A program made the position numbers and the translations under genes. Below, in pieces: positions 36,593-46,371 of a DNA stretch of 64,000 bases (position 1 is its first letter; each line of letters begins with the position of its first letter). This DNA is from [Flexibacter] sp. ATCC 35208 (GTDB lineage: Bacteria; Bacteroidota; Bacteroidia; Chitinophagales; Chitinophagaceae): assembly GCF_001975825.1 (NCBI RefSeq), contig NZ_MTKN01000030.1, positions 31,032 to 95,031 of the forward strand, read 5' to 3'. A model generated the notes under the pieces. It was given only the letters and a program-made list of their open reading frames with translations, ran no database searches and was not told the origin of the DNA.

Positions 36593-37405
36593 ATGCAACA
36601 ACCTTTCGAAAACAAAGTAGCCGTTATCACCGGCGGAACTTCCGGTATAGGAAAAGCCATCGCAATTGACCTCCTTCGCTCCGGCGCCAAAGTCGCTGTA
36701 TGTGGCCGCAAGCAGGACGCCCTGCAGGCTTTAAGCGATGAGCTGAAAACAAATACCCTGTTTACCTATGTCGCCGATGTGAGTAAAGAGGATGATTGTA
36801 AAGCTTTTATTGGACAAACTATTGCCCATTTCGGTAAAATAGATATCCTCATCAACAATGCCGGTATATCTATGCGCGCCCTCTTCAATGGTGTCAATTT
36901 GTCTGTGTTAAAACAACTAATGGATATCAATTTCTGGGGAACCGTGTATTGTACAAATTATGCATTACCTTCCATCCTCGAAAATAAAGGAACCATCGTC
37001 GGCGTATCTTCCATCGCCGGTTACCGTGGCCTTCCCGGCAGAACCGGTTACTCTGCCAGCAAGTTCGCCATGCAGGGCTTCCTGGAATCGCTGAGAACAG
37101 AACTCCTGCATACAGGCGTAAACGTAATGTGGGTATGCCCGGGCTTTACTGCCTCCAATATCCGCAACACGGCACTGAACGAAAAAGGTAACGTACAGGG
37201 CGAAACACCCCTTGATGAAGGAAAACTCATGACCGCCGAAGCCGTTGCTTCAGCTATCAATAAATCGATTGCTAAACGTAAACGTACATTGGTATTGACA
37301 GGACAGGGAAAACTGACCGTGTTACTGAGTAAACTACTACCCGGATTCCTGGATGGAATGGTGTACAACCACTTTAAGAAAGAACCAAATTCTCCTTTAA
37401 AATAA
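36593..37405 (+). CDS. Short-chain dehydrogenase/reductase
   Basis: This 270-residue Rossmann-fold oxidoreductase has the cofactor motif GGTSGIGKA near 15-23, NNAG near 89-92, catalytic Ser in GVSSIAG and the YSASK tetrad (Tyr-x-x-x-Lys). The Arg after the first glycine motif (CGRKQD) suggests a preference for NADPH. The C-terminal KLLPGFLDGMVYNHF extension is typical of the DHRS7-like Bacteroidota group. Substrate unknown. It is the first core gene right of the tRNA. A terminator at 37415 ends its transcript. Confidence 0.9.
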   Translation: MQQPFENKVAVITGGTSGIGKAIAIDLLRSGAKVAVCGRKQDALQALSDELKTNTLFTYVADVSKEDDCKAFIGQTIAHFGKIDILINNAGISMRALFNGVNLSVLKQLMDINFWGTVYCTNYALPSILENKGTIVGVSSIAGYRGLPGRTGYSASKFAMQGFLESLRTELLHTGVNVMWVCPGFTASNIRNTALNEKGNVQGETPLDEGKLMTAEAVASAINKSIAKRKRTLVLTGQGKLTVLLSKLLPGFLDGMVYNHFKKEPNSPLK

Positions 37406-37414
37406 TTGACATTC

Positions 37415-37450
37415 AATCCGGAACTGACTATTTTCCAGTTCCGGATTTTC
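37415..37450 (+). terminator. Terminator after the SDR gene
   Basis: AATCCGGAACTG (37415-37426) pairs with CAGTTCCGGATT (37436-37447), followed by TTTC. Confidence 0.85.
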
Positions 37451-37623
37451 TTTACACCGCCCCAAACCCTTATCTATACAAGTTCACAGAGTTATACACA
37501 TCTGAACAAGTATTTTCATATTGACAGTCTCCCGCATCTAAATATTATCTTACTTTGCATTAAAATCAACGCCAGTCTTCAATGGCATCAAATTTGGAGA
37601 TAAAGCGAATCTAATAATCACGA

Positions 37624-38457
37624 ATGTCCATTATAACACTAACATCAGATATCGGTTTACAGGATTACCTCGTCGGCGCCATGAAAGGGCAGCTGTCGCA
37701 GGACTGTCCCGGTGCTCAGTTAGTGGACGTTACTCACCAGATTTCTCCGTTCAACCTGCCGCAGGCTACGTATATCTGTAAAGGTGCTTTCGCGCATTTT
37801 GCAGCAGGTACATTTCATATGGTACTCATTAATCTGTTCGATAGAAAAGCAGATCATGTGTTGCTCGCTCAGCACAATGGTCAATATATCGCCTGCGCAG
37901 ATAACGGGCTGATTACCATGATTGCAGAAGGGTTACCTGGAGTAGTTGTCAAATTACCGCTCGGAAAAGATCAGGCGAAAGATACCTTTGGTATACTGAG
38001 ACGTTTTGCTCAGGCATTCAATGATCTCAAAAGCGGTAAGAAATTAACTGACCTGGGAGAACAGGCAAACGAATACGTTATTAAGAATAACTTACAGCCC
38101 ATGACCGGGCAGGATTATATCGATGGTCAGATCATTCATATCGACAACTTCGAAAATGTTGTAGTGAATATCACCCGCAAACAGTTCGAAGAGCAGCGCC
38201 AGAATAGAAAGTTCTCTATCTTTTTCCGCAGGGATGAAGTCATTTCCTCCCTAAGTGAAACCTATTCCGATGTACCGGAAGGACATAAACTGGCCATGTT
38301 CAATGCCGCCGGTTACCTGGAGATCGCTATTAATAAAGGTAATGCTGCCGGTTTGTTTGGTTTACAAGGGTTCCGCAGGGATCAGTTGACGAGTCAGCAG
38401 AATACCGGGTACCAGAAACTGTCGTTTTACCAGACGGTCAGAGTTATATTTAACTGA
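37624..38457 (+). CDS. SAM hydroxide adenosyltransferase (DUF62)
   Basis: This 277-residue protein is of the DUF62/duf-62 family, which hydrolyses S-adenosylmethionine to adenosine and methionine. The N-terminal ITLTSDIGLQDYLVGAMKG holds the adenosine-contacting aspartates, followed by VDVTHQISPFNLPQA, and the C-terminal domain contains HIDNFENVVVNIT and LAMFNAAGYLEIAINKGNAA. It is cytosolic and the physiological role is unclear. It is flanked by terminators and so stands as a single transcription unit. Confidence 0.9.
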   Translation: MSIITLTSDIGLQDYLVGAMKGQLSQDCPGAQLVDVTHQISPFNLPQATYICKGAFAHFAAGTFHMVLINLFDRKADHVLLAQHNGQYIACADNGLITMIAEGLPGVVVKLPLGKDQAKDTFGILRRFAQAFNDLKSGKKLTDLGEQANEYVIKNNLQPMTGQDYIDGQIIHIDNFENVVVNITRKQFEEQRQNRKFSIFFRRDEVISSLSETYSDVPEGHKLAMFNAAGYLEIAINKGNAAGLFGLQGFRRDQLTSQQNTGYQKLSFYQTVRVIFN

Positions 38458-38461
38458 TTTT

Positions 38462-38487
38462 ATGCCGGCCCCATGGCCGGCATTTTT
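38462..38487 (+). terminator. Terminator after the SAM hydroxide adenosyltransferase gene
   Basis: ATGCCGGCC (38462-38470) pairs with GGCCGGCAT (38475-38483) around CCAT, followed by a T run. Confidence 0.87.
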
Positions 38488-38667
38488 GATTTTATCCGGA
38501 AAGAGGACCCCCTGAATTAAAATAGTATTAAAAAATCCCACCCCAAACCCCATAAATCCCTGTAAATCTTCATTTTTTTTCACTTATTAAAGAAAAAGTT
38601 AAAACTGTTATCTCTAATTATCATAATTTGCCACTTTTTCTATTTTTGTCGGACCTAAAACATCTCT

Positions 38668-41600
38668 ATGAATTTTAAAAGGACCAACAACATTGTGGGT
38701 TGGGTTATTTGTATCATTGCCTGCACTGTCTATATTATGACTATGGAGGCGACCGGCAGCTTATGGGACTGCGGTGAGTTTATTAGCACCGCCGCAAAGG
38801 TGCAGATCCCTCACCCTCCAGGGGCTCCGCTTTTTGTGCTGTTGGGTAGGCTCTTTATTATTTTCTTCGGCCAGAAGCATGCCGCTATTGGTGTTAACAC
38901 GATGTCTGCCCTTGCAAGTGGATTCACTATCCTGTTCCTCTTTTGGACCATTACCCACTTTGCACGCCGCCTTATGGTGAAGGCAGGCGAATCGATCTCC
39001 GGCGAAAAAATGATCGCTATCATGGGCGCAGGTATCGTAGGTGCCCTCGCTTATACTTTCTCTGACTCATTCTGGTTCTCTGCTGTGGAAGGTGAGGTAT
39101 ACGCTATGTCGTCCTTCTTCACTGCCATCGTATTCTGGGCTATCCTGAAATGGGAACATGAATCCGAAGAGGCTTATGCCGACCGCTGGATCGTGTTCAT
39201 CGCTTTCATGATGGGGCTCTCTATTGGTGTCCACCTGCTGAACCTCCTCACCATCCCTGCTATTGTGATGGTATATTACTTTAAACGTTACAAAGCGACC
39301 CCAATGGGTACCTTCTGGGCGTTTATTATTGGTTGTGCGATAACCGGTCTGATACAGAAATTCATTATCCAGGATACCATCAAGGCTTCCGGTTATATGG
39401 ATGTGTTCTTCGTAAACTATCTGCACCTGCCTTTCTTCACTGGTTTTGGATTCTACTTTATTGCAATTATTGCAGCCCTGATCTATGGTCTGAAAAATCC
39501 GAAATTCGGCATTTATGCTCCATTGATCCTGATCTCTTCCGTAATTCTCATCCCTGCATTCATCGACGCTGATGGTAGTGGTATGATATTCCTGAAGATC
39601 ATCATCGCAGGTGCGGTACTGGGTATTCCATGGGTGGTTAAACAGGCTGGTGGTAACCTGTTGTTACCAAATGTTGTACATGCAACCAAGCTGACTATCT
39701 ACTGTACGCTCTTCCTGTTACTGGGTTACTCCACTTATATTACCACCATGGTGAGGTCTACTGCCAATCCGGCTGTAGATATGTATAACGTAGATAACCC
39801 GATCTCCCTGGTTGGTTACCTGGGTCGTGAGCAGTATGGTGATTTCCCGCTGATCTATGGTCAGGTATTTACTGCCCGTCCTTCCGAATACAAAGAAACC
39901 AGCAATGTGTACGCACGCGGTTTTGATGAAAACGGTAAACCTAAATATGTAGTTGCCGGCAAAAAACAGGAACCTGTTTATGCTCCAGAAGATAAAATGC
40001 TGTTCCCACGTGTTTGGGACGCGTCCAACGATCAGGGCCATGCTGACTACTATCGTAGCTTCCTGGGCTTACAACAGGGTGAAAAGCCAACTTTTGGCGA
40101 CAATGTGAAGTTCTTCCTGGAATACCAGGTTAACTTTATGTACTTCCGTTACTTCATGTGGAACTTTGCTGGTAAACAGAACGATACACAGGGTTATGGT
40201 AACGTGAGAGATGGTAACTGGATTTCCGGTATTCCTTTCATCGACAACTTCCTGTATGGTGACCAGTCTAACATGCCAGATAGTTTGAAGAACAACAAGG
40301 GTCACAATACCCTGTTCCTCCTGCCATTCCTCTTAGGTATATTCGGTCTGTTGTATCATTATAAATACCACCGCCGCGATACCCTTGTTGTAGGTCTGCT
40401 GTTCTTCTTCACAGGTTTCGCGATCGTACTGTACCTGAACCAGGCTGGTAACCAGCCACGTGAGCGTGACTACGCTTATGTAGGATCTTTCTATGCTTAT
40501 GCGGTGTGGATTGGTCTGGGTGTACTGGCAGTATATCAGTTCCTGAAGAGCAAAACCAAACTGGCAGTTGCTGCGCCAATCGCTACTGTGATCTGTATCC
40601 TGGCAGTACCTGTACTGATGGGTGCGCAGGAGTGGGATGATCATGATCGTTCTACCAAGACGATTGCTAAAGACGTGGCTTCTGACTACCTTAATTCATG
40701 TGCGCCGAATGCGATCCTCTTCACTGTAGGTGATAACGATACTTACCCGCTGTGGTTTGCACAGGAAGTAGAAGGTGTTCGTACCGATGTACGTGTGATC
40801 AACCTGAGCTTGCTTGGTGTTGACTGGTATATCGATCAGGCCCGCCAGGCGGTAAACCAGAGTCCAGCTATTCCAATGACCTGGAGTGCGGATAAATACC
40901 GTGGCGAAAACCACAACTACGTTCAGTTCTATGATGGTGGTAACTTCCCGCAGGATAAATTCTATAACCTGAAAGAAGTACTCAACTTCATGGGGTCTAC
41001 TGACAGTCGTGCGATGGTAACCACTCAGAGCAATGAGCAGATGAACTACCTCCCTGTAAAGAGACTGTTCATTCCTGTTGATAAAGCTGAAGTACTGGCT
41101 TCCAATACTGTAAGTGCGTACGACAGCAGCCGTATCCTTCCACAGCTGCCATTCCAGGTAAATAAGAACTACCTGCTGAAGAATGACCTGGCTGCACTGG
41201 ATATCATTGCTACCAACGCATGGAAACGCCCTATTTATTTCACCAGCCCTACCGATCTGGGTCTGAACGACTACCTCCGTATGGATGGTCTGACCTATCG
41301 CCTGGTTCCACTGAAGAAAGAAGAAAGCGAAGATCCAATGGGTGCTGAGAAGAATGTGAACGTGCCGGTGATGTACGATGTAATGATGAATAAATTCACC
41401 TTCGGTGGTGCGAATATTCCAACTACTTACTTCGACGAACCAAACCGTAAGCTGCTTCAGTATCTGAGAAATGCTTATACCCGCCTGGGTACTGCACTGG
41501 CGCTGGATAATAAGAAAGATCAGGCGTTACTGGCACTGAACAAGGCAGATAGCAACCTGTTGCAAAGCACGTTCCCTTATGCGATGACTACTCCGGGGCA

Positions 41601-41895
41601 GATGCATAACTACAGTTCTATGCAGACTGTATATGCGTACTACCTGGCTGGTGATAAGACGAAGGCTGAGCAGATTGCCAGTCTGATCAAGAAGGATTGT
41701 CAGCAGCAGATCAACTATTATCGTAGTCTGCCTGAGAACAGAATGACCAGCGATTTGCAGCGTGATGGACAGATGGCGCAACAGTTTATTTCATTACTGG
41801 ATCGTATGAAATCAGACTTTAGCGATACTGCGCATCATGCCATGCAGGATTTACCTGGTGGTAATGTGATCAGTACAGACGATAGCACTAAGTAA
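38668..41895 (+). CDS. DUF2723 membrane protein (GT117-type glycosyltransferase)
   Basis: This 1075-residue protein has a DUF2723 N-terminal region of about twelve membrane helices, with the acidic motif SLWDCGEFISTAAKVQIPHP near 31-50 that is typical of the family. A large soluble periplasmic part follows from about 660, beginning ILFTVGDNDTYPLWFAQEVE, and ends in TPR-like helices. GT-C-fold DUF2723 proteins are placed in family GT117 and are thought to glycosylate proteins or lipids at the periplasmic face. The coding sequence uses strongly preferred codons, suggesting high expression. A TATTTTTG -7-like box lies at 38641-38648. Confidence 0.9.
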   Translation: MNFKRTNNIVGWVICIIACTVYIMTMEATGSLWDCGEFISTAAKVQIPHPPGAPLFVLLGRLFIIFFGQKHAAIGVNTMSALASGFTILFLFWTITHFARRLMVKAGESISGEKMIAIMGAGIVGALAYTFSDSFWFSAVEGEVYAMSSFFTAIVFWAILKWEHESEEAYADRWIVFIAFMMGLSIGVHLLNLLTIPAIVMVYYFKRYKATPMGTFWAFIIGCAITGLIQKFIIQDTIKASGYMDVFFVNYLHLPFFTGFGFYFIAIIAALIYGLKNPKFGIYAPLILISSVILIPAFIDADGSGMIFLKIIIAGAVLGIPWVVKQAGGNLLLPNVVHATKLTIYCTLFLLLGYSTYITTMVRSTANPAVDMYNVDNPISLVGYLGREQYGDFPLIYGQVFTARPSEYKETSNVYARGFDENGKPKYVVAGKKQEPVYAPEDKMLFPRVWDASNDQGHADYYRSFLGLQQGEKPTFGDNVKFFLEYQVNFMYFRYFMWNFAGKQNDTQGYGNVRDGNWISGIPFIDNFLYGDQSNMPDSLKNNKGHNTLFLLPFLLGIFGLLYHYKYHRRDTLVVGLLFFFTGFAIVLYLNQAGNQPRERDYAYVGSFYAYAVWIGLGVLAVYQFLKSKTKLAVAAPIATVICILAVPVLMGAQEWDDHDRSTKTIAKDVASDYLNSCAPNAILFTVGDNDTYPLWFAQEVEGVRTDVRVINLSLLGVDWYIDQARQAVNQSPAIPMTWSADKYRGENHNYVQFYDGGNFPQDKFYNLKEVLNFMGSTDSRAMVTTQSNEQMNYLPVKRLFIPVDKAEVLASNTVSAYDSSRILPQLPFQVNKNYLLKNDLAALDIIATNAWKRPIYFTSPTDLGLNDYLRMDGLTYRLVPLKKEESEDPMGAEKNVNVPVMYDVMMNKFTFGGANIPTTYFDEPNRKLLQYLRNAYTRLGTALALDNKKDQALLALNKADSNLLQSTFPYAMTTPGQMHNYSSMQTVYAYYLAGDKTKAEQIASLIKKDCQQQINYYRSLPENRMTSDLQRDGQMAQQFISLLDRMKSDFSDTAHHAMQDLPGGNVISTDDSTK

Positions 41896-41951
41896 ATTAT
41901 AGGCCTGGTGGCAATGTGACGCCAGCTGGTTAATATATTATTAGTAAGTAT

Positions 41952-41986
41952 AATCCCCGGTTCTTTTAGAGCCGGGGATTTTTTTA
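41952..41986 (+). terminator. Terminator after the DUF2723 gene
   Basis: AATCCCCGGTTC (41952-41963) pairs with GAGCCGGGGATT (41969-41980), followed by T5-T7. Confidence 0.9.
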
Positions 41987-42015
41987 TTATCTTAGTAACT
42001 ATCAAACCCCAAAAC

Positions 42016-42786
42016 ATGCCCGCGCAAACTATTAATGAGGTGATTTCCCGGTTAGAGGAGATCATCGCAACATCTATCACCACAGATAACAGGGCCGGCT
42101 ATTTCGCTGCCTTATACCACAAAGTCACATGTCGTGTAAAAGAAGGAATTGCAGCAGGAGAGTTTCAGGATGGACCGAGAATGGAAAGACTGGATGTGGT
42201 CTTTGCCAATCGTTACATTGCGGCTTATGATGAATGGACGGCGAAGAATAAAACCGGTGTATCCTTATCATGGCAAGTGACGTTTGAGCAGCTACAAAAG
42301 AGATCTGTATTGGTTTTGCAGCATTTACTGTTAGGTATGAATGCGCATATTAATCTGGATCTTGGCGTAGCAGTAGTGGAAATAGCGAAAGAATATGATA
42401 CCCCTTTACAGTTAATACACCAGGACTTTAATAGTATTAATACTATTCTCGCGGCCTTGAGTTATGAAGTGATCAACGAGCTAAATAGAATATCTCCTTT
42501 ACTATCTTTACTAGGCAAACATTCAGGCAATAATTCATTGTTAATCCAGTTTGCACTGAGTAATGCGAGAGATGGAGCATGGTGCTTTGCAGAGGATTTA
42601 TATAATAGTGGAAATACAATTGCTTCCAGAGACCAGGATATTCATAAACTGGGTGGGAGTATTGTCACCACCAAAGGCTTTATCAAAATAACTGTGTTTT
42701 TTATCCATTTATTTGAGCTGAAAAATCCTTCTAAGATTACCCATATCCTAAGGAATTATCAAAAAATGTATATTAAGGTGCGGTGA
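42016..42786 (+). CDS. DUF5995 family protein
   Basis: This 256-residue, mainly helical cytosolic protein has the DUF5995 pattern: NRAGYFAALYHKVTCRVKEG, DVVFANRYIAAYDEW, and LLGMNAHINLDLGVAVVEIA, then LIHQDFNSINTILAAL. The His-containing helices (Met-Asn-Ala-His, His-Gln-Asp-Phe) could bind metal, but no function is established. Its TGA is followed at once by an array of degenerate 20-23 base repeats. Confidence 0.83.
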   Translation: MPAQTINEVISRLEEIIATSITTDNRAGYFAALYHKVTCRVKEGIAAGEFQDGPRMERLDVVFANRYIAAYDEWTAKNKTGVSLSWQVTFEQLQKRSVLVLQHLLLGMNAHINLDLGVAVVEIAKEYDTPLQLIHQDFNSINTILAALSYEVINELNRISPLLSLLGKHSGNNSLLIQFALSNARDGAWCFAEDLYNSGNTIASRDQDIHKLGGSIVTTKGFIKITVFFIHLFELKNPSKITHILRNYQKMYIKVR

Positions 42787-42920
42787 TAAAGAAGGAATCA
42801 TTCTTTTTTAAAGGGGATTCGCTTTTTATTAATGAGGGAATCATTTTAAGGATGGGATCTTAAGGAGGGAATTCCTTTAAAGAGGGAATAATTTTATTAA
42901 AGGAATATTTGTTATTTTTT
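42784..42920 (+). repeat. Degenerate 20-23 bp direct repeats after the DUF5995 stop
   Basis: About six imperfect copies of a unit like AGGGAATCATTTTATTAA run from the stop codon to about 42920. Spacing varies and each copy has diverged. No stem-loop terminator is seen instead. Confidence 0.6.
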
Positions 42921-42963
42921 CCTTGCTGCCGGCGGTATAACCGGCTAAACTGTAAGCCAAAGA

Positions 42964-44226
42964 ATGAATATGAGATACGTCGTTTTTGCTTTTTTCCTTC
43001 TATTCAATATATCTGTCAATGCCCAGTCCTCTTACCTTTTCAAACCGGATCGTGTATTTGACGGAACTGTTATGCATGCTAACTGGTGGGTATTGGTGAG
43101 GGATAGTCAGATCGTGGCTGCCGGCGATCCTGCAACTATCCAGGTGCCTGAAAAAGTAACTGTTATTGACCTGAAAGGCATGACCCTTATGCCTGGGCTT
43201 ATAGAAGGCCATTCACATCTTTTCTTACATCCTTATAATGAAACCAGCTGGAATGATCAGGTGCTCACTGAATCAGGAGCGGAACGTACGGCCCGCGCTG
43301 TAGTGCATGCCAGAGCTACGCTTATGGCGGGGTTCACTACTGCACGGGATCTGGGTACGGAAGGGGCGATGTATGATGATGCTGGTTTAAAAGAAGCGAT
43401 TAATAAAGGTATTATTCCAGGTCCCCGTTTAATCGTTGCTACCCGTGCTATTGTTGCCACTGGTAGTTATGGGCCTAAAGGATACAATGGTGATATTCCG
43501 CTTGGCGCTGAAGAAGCTGATGGTATGGATGGTCTTACAAAAGCCATTAGATCTCAGATCGGCCATGGTGCTGATGTGATTAAATTATATGCAGATTACC
43601 GATGGGGGTTGAATAAAACACCGGCACCTACGTTTACGGCTACAGAACTTAAGCTTGCGGTAGAAGTAGCTGGTAGTAGTGGTCGGTATGTGGTGGTACA
43701 TTCCGGCACTGAAGAGGGGATGCGCCGCGCTATAGAGGCGGGTGTGCGTACTATTGAACATGGGGATGGGGGAACGCCTGAATTATTCAGGTTGATGAAA
43801 GAGAAAGGTATTGCATTGTGTCCTACACTTACAGCTACTGAATCTATTGCCAGTTATAAAGGCTGGCGTAAAGGCATAGACCAGGAAACGGTTGCGATAA
43901 AACAAAAGCACAAGATCTTTAATGACGCGATGAAGGCAGGTGTTACTATTTGTATGGGAGGGGATGTAGGTGTATTTGCACATGGTGATAATAGTCGTGA
44001 GATGTTGCTAATGGTAGAATACGGTATGAAACCTATTGAGGTACTGCATGCGGCTACAGCTGTCAATGCAAGTGTATTTGGTTTGCCGCTGCTGGGAAAT
44101 ATCAGGGCTGGTTATGTGGCCGATCTGATTGCAGTAAAGGGAGATCCGGTGGCAGATATTGCGGCTGTGAAGCTGGTTTCCTTGGTGATGCAGAATGGGG
44201 TTATGGTGTTGGATATTACCCGGTAA
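42964..44226 (+). CDS. Exported imidazolonepropionase/prolidase-like amidohydrolase
   Basis: This 420-residue enzyme has a signal peptide (MRYVVFAFFLLFNISVNAQ). The metal-site motifs are HSH in LMPGLIEGHSHLF, the probable carboxylated Lys in DVIKLYADYRWG, His in RYVVVHSGTEEG, His in IEHGDGG and Asp in CMGGDVGVFAHG. It belongs to the dimetal group with Xaa-Pro dipeptidase and imidazolonepropionase relatives; a dipeptide or N-acyl amino acid is a plausible substrate. Its stop codon lies in the first copy of a 78-bp tandem repeat. Confidence 0.87.
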   Translation: MNMRYVVFAFFLLFNISVNAQSSYLFKPDRVFDGTVMHANWWVLVRDSQIVAAGDPATIQVPEKVTVIDLKGMTLMPGLIEGHSHLFLHPYNETSWNDQVLTESGAERTARAVVHARATLMAGFTTARDLGTEGAMYDDAGLKEAINKGIIPGPRLIVATRAIVATGSYGPKGYNGDIPLGAEEADGMDGLTKAIRSQIGHGADVIKLYADYRWGLNKTPAPTFTATELKLAVEVAGSSGRYVVVHSGTEEGMRRAIEAGVRTIEHGDGGTPELFRLMKEKGIALCPTLTATESIASYKGWRKGIDQETVAIKQKHKIFNDAMKAGVTICMGGDVGVFAHGDNSREMLLMVEYGMKPIEVLHAATAVNASVFGLPLLGNIRAGYVADLIAVKGDPVADIAAVKLVSLVMQNGVMVLDITR

Positions 44227-44440
44227 TCATGCCTTTCGCCGGTTATGCAGGGAAGTATCCCAGATCTTGCAGAATCCGCGTCAATTGTAGGTTTTACCCG
44301 GTAATCATGCCTTTCACCGGTTGTGCAGGGAAGTATCCCAGATCTTGCAGAATCTGCGTCAATTGTAGGCTTTACCCGGTAACCATGCCTTTCATCAGTT
44401 ATGAAAGGAGTATCCCTCATCTTGCCGAATCTAAGGTTAT
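44216..44440 (+). repeat. 78-bp tandem repeat spanning the amidohydrolase stop codon
   Basis: Copy 1 (44216-44293) and copy 2 (44294-44371) differ at only 4 of 78 positions. A third copy from 44372 is degenerate. Copy 1 starts inside the last codons of the amidohydrolase and includes its TAA. The unit is 26 codons long, so open frames pass through it on both strands, but they show no protein-like composition beyond the repeat. The rest of the gap to 44587 has no recognised feature. Confidence 0.9.
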
Positions 44441-44587
44441 TGCATTTTACTCCTTAATTGTGCTTATCACCTGTCGGAAAGCAGTTTTTTATATTTTTCC
44501 AGCGGCTGAGTCATGGTGTCGTATTTTACCTGTTAATTGTCTTTTTTACCCCCTATGAACCGTTCCTAATGATCGTATGTTTACAGT

Positions 44588-44998
44588 ATGGAAACTACTA
44601 CTTTACAAAGCGATATACTTGTCTATTGTGTCACTGCCAGCTCCTTCCCAGAAGGAGTAAAGCAGGCCCATGAGACCTTACATAGCCTTGTTCCTTTCGA
44701 CGAAAAAAGGATGTATTTCGGGCTTTCCTGGCCAGCCGGAGATGGTCGTATTTTGTATAAGGCAGCGGCAGCCGAATTGCACCCTGGTGAGTTCTCCAAA
44801 CATAGCCTGGAGACTAAAGTGATCTCAAAAGGAGGGTACCTGTTCATCGACGTTCATGATTTTATGAAGGACATTCCTGCCATTGGCAATGCTTTCCAGC
44901 AATTAATTCACGATAGTAGCATTGACCCTGCGGGCTTTTGCATTGAATGGTATATGGGGATGGACCTGTGTCGTTGTATGGTAAAAAAGGCGCTTTAA
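44588..44998 (+). CDS. Hypothetical protein, possibly effector-binding (GyrI-like) fold
   Basis: This 136-residue cytosolic protein runs ILVYCVTASSFPEGVKQAHE, MYFGLSWPAGDGRILYKAAA, FIDVHDFMKDIPAIGNAFQQ and FCIEWYMGMDLCRCMVKK. The alternating strand-helix order is compatible with the small-molecule-binding GyrI/AraC effector fold, but there is no DNA-binding domain. I hold this fold assignment weakly. The stop codon TAA is inside the first copy of an 80-bp tandem repeat. Confidence 0.68.
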   Translation: METTTLQSDILVYCVTASSFPEGVKQAHETLHSLVPFDEKRMYFGLSWPAGDGRILYKAAAAELHPGEFSKHSLETKVISKGGYLFIDVHDFMKDIPAIGNAFQQLIHDSSIDPAGFCIEWYMGMDLCRCMVKKAL

Positions 44999-45258
44999 GA
45001 AGTCGTAAGGCAAAACACCTCCTTCATTGAAGAGTGAATGACAAAAATTAAAGAGGGTATGGCAGAACAGCGCTTTAAGAAGTTGTAAGGCAAAACAGCT
45101 CCTTCATTGAAGAGTGAATGACAAAAATTAAAGAGGGTATGGCAGAACAGCGCTTTAAAAAATTGTAAGGCAAAACAGCCCCTTCATTAAAGAGTGCATG
45201 ACAAAAGTTAAAGACCTCATAGCACAACAGCTCTTCAAAAAGTTGTATCGCAAAAACT
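44990..45258 (+). repeat. 80-bp tandem repeat spanning the stop codon of the preceding gene
   Basis: Copies begin at 44990, 45070 and 45150, with a partial fourth at 45230. Copies 1 and 2 differ at 2 of 80 positions; the third is more diverged. GCGCTTTAAGAAG, which contains the gene's last codons and TAA, is the start of the unit. Each unit has a weak inverted pair TTCATT/GAATGA. The period is not a multiple of three. Confidence 0.9.
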
Positions 45259-45284
45259 ACTCATTAATAACATAATTGATCATC

Positions 45285-46124
45285 ATGAACAATTCCATCT
45301 ATCCTTGCCTCACCATCAAAGGCAAAATTGCGGAAGCGGCTGACTTTTACTTAGACACCTTTGGAGACGGCGGCATTACCTCCTCCAACCCAATCGTAAT
45401 CACGCTCAAACTGAGCGGTCAGCAATTTATGTTACTCAATGACGGGCCTTCATCCACCCCCAATCCATCCATTTCCTTCATGGTATTGAGTGAAAATGAG
45501 CAAGATACAGAAGCATATTACCTAAAACTGATCAATGGCGGCAGCGTCCTGATGCCATTGGATACCTACCCCTGGAGTTCCAAATACGCCTGGGTGCAGG
45601 ATAAATTTGGCATCTCCTGGCAGCTATATACCGGTGGCAAAAACGATATGAACCAGAAATTCTGCCCCACCCTGATGTTCACCGGTCCTAAAGCCGGCAA
45701 AGCAGAAGAGGCGGTGCACTTCTATAGCAATTTATTCCCTGAAAACGGTATACAGGGTATTCTGAAATATAGCGAAGGAGAGGACAATACCAATTATGTA
45801 AAGCACGCTCAGTTCAAAATCAAGAACTTCGTGACCATGGCAATGGATAGCTCTGCCGAACATGGATTTGGCTTTGTGGACGCCATTTCCCTGGTGGTAA
45901 ACTGTAAGGATCAGGCCGAAATTGACAAATATTGGGATGGCCTGATCGCCAATGGTGGCCATGAGGTGGCTTGCGGCTGGCTGGTCGATAAATATGGTAT
46001 CAGCTGGCAGATCGTTCCTGATAAACTGGGTGAATGGATGACGAATCCAGGTAAGTTTCAGCATGTAATGGGGGCATTGATGAAGATGAAGAAGCTTATC
46101 TATACAGAATTGGAAAATGCATGA
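45285..46124 (+). CDS. Tandem PhnB/VOC-fold protein
   Basis: This 279-residue protein, started at the ATG at 45285, contains two copies of the PhnB-like glyoxalase/bleomycin-resistance fold (3-demethylubiquinone-9 methyltransferase-like domain). Copy 1 is about 4-125 (YPCLTIKGKIAEAADFYLDT, YAWVQDKFGISWQLYTGG). Copy 2 is about 130-255 (CPTLMFTGPKAGKAEEAVHF, GWLVDKYGISWQIVPD). Both end in the repeated DK(F/Y)GISWQ motif. Function is unknown. The final codon and TGA form the first TGATCAAA unit of the following repeat. Confidence 0.87.
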   Translation: MNNSIYPCLTIKGKIAEAADFYLDTFGDGGITSSNPIVITLKLSGQQFMLLNDGPSSTPNPSISFMVLSENEQDTEAYYLKLINGGSVLMPLDTYPWSSKYAWVQDKFGISWQLYTGGKNDMNQKFCPTLMFTGPKAGKAEEAVHFYSNLFPENGIQGILKYSEGEDNTNYVKHAQFKIKNFVTMAMDSSAEHGFGFVDAISLVVNCKDQAEIDKYWDGLIANGGHEVACGWLVDKYGISWQIVPDKLGEWMTNPGKFQHVMGALMKMKKLIYTELENA

Positions 46125-46250
46125 TCAAAATAGGGGCCATGATCAAATTGGACTCTGATCAAACCAATCCCTCTGATCAAATCACCCCCCGGATCAAACC
46201 GGCCTTCCGGTTAAGTTCAAACCGCTGATCAATCCGCCTGACCAAAAAAC
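46121..46250 (+). repeat. TGATCAAA short-period repeat starting at the PhnB-like stop codon
   Basis: TGATCAAA or close variants recur roughly every 17-18 bases (near 46122, 46139, 46156, 46174, 46192 and 46228), separated by pyrimidine-rich spacers. The first copy supplies the gene's TGA stop. It is followed by a separate GC-rich terminator. Confidence 0.7.
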
Positions 46251-46274
46251 TTTTTTTCGCCTTCTAAAACCCCC

Positions 46275-46300
46275 AACCCCGCGTCCCAACGCGGGGTTTC
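46275..46300 (+). terminator. GC-rich terminator hairpin
   Basis: AACCCCGCGT (46275-46284) pairs with ACGCGGGGTT (46289-46298) with a 4-base loop. The T tail is short. Confidence 0.7.
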
Positions 46301-46371
46301 CTATACAATTGTTTGTTAATATTTAACATCCACTTGTTTGTTTTTCTCATCTGTATTAGTTTGCCTTCCAG

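Noticed and set aside
38811..41781. Several long open frames opposite or inside the DUF2723 gene
   Set aside because: They are shadows of a strongly biased coding sequence; none has a domain or signal.
44229..44558. Open frame through the 78-bp repeat, and its mirror on the other strand
   Set aside because: Both arise because the repeat length is a multiple of three; composition is not protein-like and there is no ribosome-binding site worth the name.
44216..45258. Repeats with regular spacing that could suggest a CRISPR array
   Set aside because: The units are contiguous tandem copies of 78 and 80 bp without unique spacers, and no cas gene is nearby.
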